Of a stretch of DNA of 64,000 bases, positions 56,600 through 64,000 are shown piece after piece. Each line of letters starts with the position of its first letter. Positions within the stretch are counted from its first letter, which is position 1. A model generated the notes under the pieces. It had not been told where the DNA came from and searched no databases. It saw nothing but the letters and a program-made list of their open reading frames with translations. Location: positions 51,769,419 to 51,833,418 of the forward strand of contig CM055911.1 of NCBI GenBank assembly GCA_029582155.1. Reading direction: 5' to 3'. A program made the translations under genes and the position numbers. The DNA comes from Panopea generosa (taxonomy: Eukaryota > Mollusca > Bivalvia > Adapedonta > Hiatellidae).

Positions 56600-58840
56600 C
56601 TAATTGCATTTCTCGACAGTAGATGCATCATTTCACCGCTAATCAAGTTTGGATTGACATTACTTGATCGTGTAAGGTATAAAATGGACAAATTAGCAAG
56701 GCTAATTATTCAACTGAGCATCGATTTTAACTTTGTTAACATTATTGTATTCACATTGGATGTCAGAAAACAAATGAAAATGCAATTGCATCTATTTCTA
56801 TTTCCTGCAAGAGAGTGATCAAAGGTTTGTTGCTTAACCTGAAGGTTCTAAAAAAACTGCTTTTATGCAGTATTGTTATTTTCACGAAGTAAATTTATTT
56901 GAAATTCTTATATTTCGAATTGATTTGTAAGACAAGTCATTTATTAAATGTAAATGTGTATCTAATATAAATGTAAATGTGTATCTAATATATTCCTGAA
57001 AAGAGCGTTTGGGCCGTCTATGGTCGAGCTGTGATCTAAGACTCCGTTTCATCATCATGTACCTCTCACGATTGACGTCCTGAGTTTCAGTCAAGTTCGT
57101 AACACTTTATGTAAAACGGTTGTCGATTGCTTTCAGACGATCGGTTGTTCTACTCAGGTTCATTGTGAGATTTTCCTCTAACAGCGATACCATTAAAATC
57201 GAATATATATATATATATTTAAAATATCATATAATCTGGTAAAAACAACGTTAACCCTGTTCAAAAAAAGCAAAAACCTAAAACAAACATTTGACTGTCA
57301 GTCTCTTCTTACGTTTCGAATGTGCCAAGTAAAAGTATCAAAATTTAAATATCACATTTAGTGTTTCTGTCACATTGTGTTTCAAAAATATGTTCTTTTG
57401 TACATGGATACTAGCTGCATTTTTCAGTGGAATATGGTTGAGTTTGACCATTTATATCTTCTATTTTCTGTGTTTTGTGAAATCATACATGTGTTGCTTT
57501 CCTTGAATAATCTGAAAACAATTTAACGTTATTTAAAAACATTGATAAACATCTCATACACTTATTCAATTTGTAGTGTTCTACATATAGAGACATCAAG
57601 GGATCATATAGGGAAGGAAATGCAACTGATTGAGATCGTGTGAACGCTTGCGTATTCACGCAAAATCTCGTTTTTTCATTATCTTTACGTCCATTCATCT
57701 AAGGAACACAAATCAAAACTCTTACACTACAAATAATATTGTCATCAAAACAAAACCATTCCTAGATATGTGTGGTTAAAATTGTTGAAGTACTTCAGGT
57801 TACTAAATTTGTATAATGCACCTTGGATAACGGCAAATTACGATAAAGTTTCCTTCAAACCTCAATATCTTTAATTGCGTGACTGAAACATGTTTAAACA
57901 TCTAAGATTACATACAACGTACAGTTTATGTACAAGAAATCAGTTGTCTGTGGATTATGAATGATTAATTTGCAAATTATGAATCCTTCGTGTGCTGTTT
58001 CATGAACATTTAATCAGGAGATGCATGTTTTCTATTATTCTATACAAGTCCTTGGAGACATGCACTTTTGAAACACTAAATACATTGCCAATGATTCTAA
58101 AAGTGTCTTGTTGTTACCATATATATATATTTATATATATATATTTATAGTCCTCTGTTTTTCCAAATATGCAGAACAAATACATGGGGTTGAGCAGATT
58201 GCCTTTAGTGCAACCCTCCATTTATGACACGTATGTCCATTTGTTGCAGTGCAACACCACGCATCGTAAAACTGTTATATATTCATCCAACACTATCCAA
58301 TGTCATCTTAACTTGGCAGAACTCATAAAAATATTCTCTTATGTGCAAATAAATATTACTAGTTTAAGCTTTCTCAACAATAAAATGCCCAACTGATTTA
58401 CACAGCTCTAATTTATTGGGCACATTAATCTACCGTCAACAAGGGAATGTAATTGGTACAGGAGACCTGAAGCAACACTTGTTTCTTTGTGACCAGTTAT
58501 ACTTGCAGTGTTGTTCGTTAATTCAAAATTGTTTGTAAGTTCATCGCTTATTAAAGATATATGTACACGAATCTCAACATTTTTTTTCAAAAATAAGTCT
58601 AATTCTAAATATGAATTTGTGAATATATTCTTCCGTATCGAAGCCTTTTTGTACGAATATTCATCATAAAATATCGTTTTTGAGTCTCATTCCACTTTAA
58701 GTTTTCGAGCTGTAATAGCATCTAATTTAGTTTGACAGATTTCGATTAAATATATTAAATATAAAACAAATGTTGCAATATATCTTACAATGTTACATTT
58801 AAACGCATTGAAATGTTTCCATTTCAATTTATAACACTTT
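56600..58840 (+). repeat. 1.1-kb tandem duplication, copy 2, interrupted
   Basis: The core is at 56600-56890, the eroded SINE at 57015-57185 (core word TTGTTCTACTCAGG), x at 57360-57540 and y at 58490-58830. About 950 bp (57540-58490) separates x from y here while they adjoin in copy 1, so this is an insertion or a deletion in copy 1. Confidence 0.8.
57540..58490. other. Segment between duplicated blocks x and y of copy 2
   Basis: AT-rich with a TA-rich run near 58120-58150. It has no counterpart in copy 1. No terminal repeats or coding frame were recognised. Confidence 0.5.
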
Positions 58841-58844
58841 CACT

Positions 58845-59045
58845 AATTGTATTTTGCAGTACAAGATCCATCATTTCACAGAAAATTAAGTTTGACTTGA
58901 CCGAGAATCGATTGTCACTTTGTAAACATTATTGTATTTTCATTGCTAGTCAGAAAACTGCCGTATTCGCATATATTTCTGTTTACTCAGCAATTTTTTG
59001 CACACATATCAGATTAAGAAATGATGAAATCAAACAAATAAGTTA
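58845..59045 (+). repeat. Partial third copy of the core block
   Basis: ACTAATTGTATTTTGCAGTA, GATCCATCATTTCACAG, TTAAGTTTGACTTGACC and TAAACATTATTGTATTTTCA match the cores at 55490 and 56600. Most of the 93-bp block that is identical between copies 1 and 2 is missing here. Confidence 0.75.
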
Positions 59046-59052
59046 AATCAAC

Positions 59053-59115
59053 AATTATCGTCTAAATCAATAATTATCGTCTAAATCAATAATTATCGTC
59101 TAAATCAATAATTAT
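59053..59115. repeat. 19-bp tandem repeat
   Basis: TATCGTCTAAATCAATAAT recurs every 19 bp, about three to four units. Confidence 0.9.
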
Positions 59116-59119
59116 ACAC

Positions 59120-59890
59120 TGAAAACAAATTGACAAACATTTAGTTCGTTTGTATTAAAACATTAATCGCATTAGAAGAAAAGTATTTGTGAGCACGTGA
59201 CACAAAACTTTTCAATAAATTTTTATTTTAAGACAGAAAACATAAAAAGCGCGTTCTTCTAATTTTCTAAATTAAAAATCGTTGTTTGTAAATTTCAAAA
59301 TCATTCATGTTTTTAATGTTTACCTGAATGAAGAAATTTCCTATAAGTAAATGATCTTAACACTTTCTTTGAAATGTGTCGAATGTCATACTGTAAAATT
59401 GTCTTTCAACATTATTTATTTGTCGATCGGCACAATATTTACCGTTTGGAGAATTACCTTGGTATGTTTACGTGGTTTTAAATGAAATAATGGAATTTTG
59501 AGAAACTATTTAAATATAATGTAACGCTTAAATGAGACAATATTGTAAGACATGTTCCACTTGACGTGTACATTAATGTATCGAAACCATATTCGCTAAG
59601 CGTGCGAAAAAAAAAAGACTTTTTATTCAAGTCTTTGGTGTGGCGATTTTATAGATAGAGCAGTGCATTTGATGAGTCAAATGAATATTCTTGAAACAGG
59701 AACAAAAGTAAAAAATTAAGTGTTCAACAGGACAAAAAGCATTAAAAGGATATAGATACCGCAACAGCCAAAATATAATCAATATAATATAGATATTACA
59801 CACGATACTAGCCTACAGAAGAGGTCACACTAGGGGTCACTGTTCAAAAATAATTAATAGCCAAGTCAGATTCTACTGCATAACTTTGCT
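59120..59890. other. No recognisable feature
   Basis: AT-rich. Nothing supported was found. Confidence 0.45.
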
Positions 59891-59894
59891 CTGT

Positions 59895-60225
59895 TTTATT
59901 ACATAAATAAGGTCTAAGAGATCCCATGTAACAACAATTCCTCATAGAAAAGTTATAAAGTATAAATATGTTTTTTTTCTATAACAGGAATGTATCTTCC
60001 GAATAAAAATGCACACGAACTGATTTTATTACCAGTTAGTATTTAAAAACGAGTGTAATTACGCCCCTAAGTGTTATTTTTTAATATTAAATCCACAAAT
60101 GTCCTAAAATACAACGTCTGTTAAAATCCAATAACACTTAACACCAGTGATGTCTTTTTTGTAGTATATGTTATGTCAGCATATGCAGCAATAGTTCACA
60201 GCCCCTGTGCAAAATCTAGAAAAAA
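59895..60225 (+). repeat. Dispersed repeat K, copy 3
   Basis: Shares AACAGGAATGTATCTTCC, GTCTGTTAAAATCCAATAA, CACCAGTGATGTCTTTTTTG, GTTATGTCAGC, ATATGCAGCAATAG and CACAGCCCCTG with 870-1125 and 1985-2285. Confidence 0.6.
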
Positions 60226-60229
60226 GATC

Positions 60230-61875
60230 CAAACCAAATAACATATGATTTAGTAATGTAGTAATATCGGTTTATCAACAGTTATTTATACTGTGCATGT
60301 TGCTCAAATATGGTTATAGGCAACATTGGATAATGTATATTTGTTATACCAATTAAACCCTTTTATTTTATGTTTTTTTTTGGTGAGTTATAGAGATTTC
60401 TCAGTTGATTATGCAAGGTAATCCTCTGTTTCAAACAGTGAAATTATGAAAAAATATATATATGTCCCTATTATTGTTTTTTTTTATTAATCCAACAATA
60501 TCTTATGGTGAATTGAGGTCAAAATAAACAAAAATGTATGTAAATATATTAAATAAAAAGAAAATGTGTTTGTTTTGGTGTAAGATCGAATGATACTTAA
60601 TCTCGTGATCACAAAAAAATAGATATTCTCACGAGTGGCTTATGACTTTTAATGATAATTTGATGAAATATAATTCAATCTTACACCGAAACAATCAAAT
60701 ATCTTCTATTTCAACATTTAAATGTTAATGTCCTTAGAACTAAACTCTACATGTACTTCTCGAAAACTTTCTATTGTGTGCCTTTGTTCTTTATATTTTC
60801 ATTATTGTATATCTGTCAATTTAGTAGTAATATTGTCAGTAGTTAATTGCTATTTAAGAATTTGAGTATATTTGATGTTCATAAAATAATGTGCAATTCA
60901 AGTCTTTAAAGTTAACGAAATCTGAGTAGTGCTTCCATTCAATATATATCAGACAGACATTAATTATGTATCATATAATTTTCCAGTAATTTCAATAAAC
61001 ATTTTAACAGACAAGCGATGTATCTTTTAATAAATTAAATGCATTGCTTTTAAGGACGATTCCCCCAACTCCATGAACAAAGGGAAGCAATCTTGTCGAG
61101 ACCTGCCAGAGTCAAATTTCATTTACAATCAATTTGCTTGAAATGATTAAAATGTTTTATTATGTTATGATTTTGTATTTTGTAAATAATATTTAAATGC
61201 ATCATTAAAGGGCCCCAAGGAATATCAGTTTCAAACTAATTGGGTTACCCTTTTTAGATAAAGACTTCCATTCCATACTGGTATAAAATAATTGTTTATA
61301 GCATTTTAACCTGAATATGAAATATAATAGAAATCTAAATGTTTATACAAATATGCTATAGTAGTATAAACACGTTAATTTTGCAACTAAAGTTTATTTA
61401 ACGATGGCATATTTTAAGAGCTATGTTACGCAGTAAAATGTATTTTTTTTATTTTGCTTGTCATCAGAATAGATATCAGAGGGTAAAAACATTCTCAATA
61501 CATTATATTAAAATATGAAAAAAAGCTATGTTTTATTACAAACTTGGAAAACAATTGACACTCTGCCGTAATAGTTGTGTATTTAAAAAGCTTATAATTA
61601 CCATTTCCATGAAAATTAATATCATATTCATGCATATATGTAAAGTTTAAATTAAATACTAGATGTATACAATTTCAAATATCTTCTTCCTATTGCTTGT
61701 TAAATTTACATTATTTTGCCAACTTTCAAGGATGGGGAGTTTAATGGGGAGTTTTTTTTGTTCCTGATATTGCATAAACATATATTAAACTTAAATACTT
61801 GGAAGAGTTATAAAATTCTATCCGACAGTAACAAATATGCATACATGTAACACGTTAATTTTGTTTCATGCATAT
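60230..61875. other. No recognisable feature
   Basis: AT-rich unique-looking DNA. Confidence 0.5.

Positions 61876-61878
<3 letters not shown>

Positions 61879-61925
<47 letters not shown>
61879..61925. repeat. AC microsatellite
   Basis: About 23 AC dinucleotides, followed by a degenerate CA/TA-rich tail to about 62110. Frames on both strands here encode only low-complexity sequence. Confidence 0.95.
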
Positions 61926-61930
<5 letters not shown>

Positions 61931-62114
61931 ATACATACACATTAATATACAGATTGCCCACACGTTCATATACATATAAACAGCACCCACAAATACAATA
62001 CTCGTGCTATACACAGCCTATATTCCCATATATATATACAGTACACACCCTCTCATATACACCTGCATACATGCATACATATATACATTCACACACACGC
62101 ATTTACCTGCACAC

Positions 62115-62970
62115 ATGATAGTGCCACTAGCATGTTTATAGAAAGTACACATGTGTATCAATCCGAGCAATCCAGAATCACGACTCTCTTAATGGACATC
62201 AAGGATGAGCGGATTTGTCAAATGAGTCACCCTCTATCAATTAACTTACTTATTCACTTACTTTCTCAATTAATTGATTGATTATCTTTTCGCTAAATTC
62301 AATTGTAAAAAAATATATAAAAATACAACGAGATATTAATATCTATCTGTCTTTAAGACTTCGGTTTTCTAATTAACGTTATCTATTTTCTTTCGAAATA
62401 GTGAAGTTTTCTTTAAACACATCTGGTCTTGTTAATCTGCCACGCCTGCTTTGGAGCAAAAGGGTGCTTAAGACAAAAAATATATAAAAAAGGTCGGTCC
62501 TTAAAGTTTACAATTGAATTAATTTCCAATTGGAACCGTCAAACATAGACGAATTTCCAACTTGAGTACAAATAACAAAAACATTATACTGGATTCAATG
62601 CATCTGCGCAGTGTATCATATATACATTGTAAAACGGTAATGCATTTGGAAGAAAAAATTTATATACCATGCTCGAATACGCTTGTCTGTCAATATCGAA
62701 CGCTTGGAAGACATGACAACTCTGGTATATGTTAAACAAACTTTATATAGACGTTATGGACATTTTGCAGGAGCACAAGCGACGACCTCACCATGATTGA
62801 ATGATTGTTTTTTTTGCTTGGAATAAGTTCACCTTTAATAGAACATCTTAAATTAATTTATTTGACATAAATACGTCAAAAAAATAATGATAAAGATATT
62901 TAAAGTGCGGAGGAAAGCTTAAATACAGCTGTTTACATTTTTATCATGTGTCGCATATCAACAGATCATT
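62115..62970. other. No recognisable feature
   Basis: AT-rich. Nothing supported was found. Confidence 0.45.
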
Positions 62971-62974
62971 TTAA

Positions 62975-63165
62975 GTGGGGCGGTAGTGTAATGTATAATA
63001 TGTTGGTCACTCATGCAAGAGTTTGCGGGTTCGATACCAAGCTCAAACCGATGCCTTCTCATTAAATAACACTCAGTACTGGTTCTACCCAGGAAGTGGT
63101 CTCGAGAGAGAGGTTCGTATAAGCTATGAACTTTCATTGTTATCGAGCAAAACTAACAGGTTGTT
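62975..63165 (+). mobile_element. tRNA-derived SINE, family C, copy 3
   Basis: Head with GCGGTAGTGTAATGTATAAT and B box GCGGGTTCGATACC near 63026. Core AACACTCAGTACTGG then TTCTACCCAGGAAGTGG and CTCGAGAGAGAGG. It overlaps a chance 84-codon frame. Confidence 0.85.
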
Positions 63166-63169
63166 TCGT

Positions 63170-63695
63170 AAAATTTGTTTCGGTGTGATATTTGATTTCA
63201 TTTTGTATAACCAAAACTGTATGAACTGCCGTCCCCATCCGTTATCAGAAAGTCATATGTCAAAATTGGCTAAATAGTCAATTATGTTAGCGCGATTCTC
63301 AAAACGGAAAAAAATGGCATGATATTGCTTCTTTAAAAAATCGCAAAAAGAATACGGGCTACTTAAAATTTATTTTGGATTCAACAATCAAGCGATTTCA
63401 TGTATCGTCATTTATGTGACATAATCATGTAAAATATTTTGTGAGAAGTGACAAATTATCACATTTGTATCTTTTGTATCGCAATATTCTTCTCAATGCT
63501 GCAAATGATGTGCTTTATTGAATTGTTACATATATACAAACTGAATTTGCAACTTTTATGTCGATTTCAAATCACCGTCTCCTTGTATTTTATCGCAGTA
63601 TTTAATCATTTATATTTATTCTATTGATACACCATCTGTCGTTTGTGTCAGTAATGGTGACAATTACTATATCTTTTCTTGAGAATATATCGATG
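63170..63695. other. No recognisable feature
   Basis: AT-rich spacer. Nothing supported was found. Confidence 0.45.
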
Positions 63696-63699
63696 ATGT

Positions 63700-63955
63700 A
63701 TGTGTTTAGCGTCACTTTCAACAATTTTTCAGTCATATCGCGACGGTGTATTCTTCAGACAGTATTTTGAAGGTCATACTGGTGTATCAAAGTCCCAGTC
63801 ACATTACACTGGCACCAGACCAACAAGACCTACAGCTATCATCTAAATGCTGACAGCCAAGCGAGGAACCCTCTTGTGTATAACCTGACCGGGGATCTAA
63901 CTAACGATCTTCCGCACGCGAGGCGAACGCTCTATTACTAAACCATGCTGTGTTA
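63700..63955 (-). mobile_element. tRNA-Ala-type SINE, family J, copy 2
   Basis: Body words CAGTCATATCGCGACGGTGT, ACACTGGCACCAGACC and CAGCCAAGCGAGGAACC match 22128-22446. The head on the minus strand reads TAGTAATAGAGCGTTCGCCT and then CGCGTGCGGAAGATCGTTAG, with the B box eroded. Confidence 0.8.
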
Positions 63956-64000
63956 GTCATGAGAAAATAAATTATAAATTAATGATAATAATCATGAATT

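Noticed and set aside
61808-62118. Frames on both strands rich in His-Thr or Val-Cys
   Set aside because: They translate the AC microsatellite.

Overview
The window is AT-rich, intron- or intergene-like DNA from a large animal genome. The repeats point to a mollusc, probably a bivalve: several tRNA-headed SINE families with a shared central domain, TA-flanked short inverted-repeat elements, and an element built from roughly 170-bp units ending in a CGGA microsatellite and a 3' hairpin. This placement is inference from repeat types, not from a marker gene. I recognise no host protein-coding gene, rRNA or intact tRNA gene. The longest open frames (about 358, 465, 201 and 151 codons) are translations of tandem repeats whose unit length is a multiple of three. 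I saw no retrovirus-like, LTR, Polinton or LINE coding region.

Layout: 0.3-0.8 kb is an 80-bp satellite that is itself a 40-bp dimer. 0.9-2.3 kb holds two copies of a dispersed repeat (K) around a SINE. 3.5-4.1 kb holds repeat F and a tRNA-Leu-type SINE. 4.5-8.9 kb is an old tandem duplication of a 1.7-kb block, carrying a dimeric MITE in one copy only; a diverged third copy lies at 15.6-16.5 kb. 8.9-9.1 kb is a 177-bp MITE. 10-12 kb is a nest of repeats (L, I, SINE-B, H). 12.8-15.2 kb is a 100/90-bp satellite. MITEs sit at 16.6 and 18.5 kb. 20-25.3 kb carries a Val-like SINE, an Ala-type SINE, repeat G, three H repeats and a MITE. 26.1-27.1 kb is a 65-bp satellite. 27.3-34.2 kb is mostly featureless with a few SINE pieces. 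34.8-36.5 kb is a MITE fragment running directly into a 25-bp satellite. 37.8-42.7 kb is nearly featureless, with one compact promoter-to-poly(A)-like stretch near 39.5 kb. 43.4-48.8 kb has head-to-tail SINEs, repeat D copies and a 30-bp array. 49.4-50.7 kb is a 16-bp satellite split by a 0.77-kb element. 52.3-52.6 kb is a 40-bp array. 53.0-55.0 kb is a 51-bp satellite. 55.5-59.0 kb is a 1.1-kb tandem duplication. The end holds repeat K and two more SINEs.

There is no gene circuit to describe. The interest lies in how the repeats arise from one another. The clearest case is the 25-bp satellite at 34.98-36.51 kb: its monomer matches the sub-terminal sequence of a MITE family present elsewhere in the window (22 of 25 bases), and the array begins where a copy of that MITE breaks off. 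Other points are a 93-bp block kept identical between otherwise diverged duplicates, a satellite split by a transposable element, and a short core shared by SINEs with different tRNA heads.
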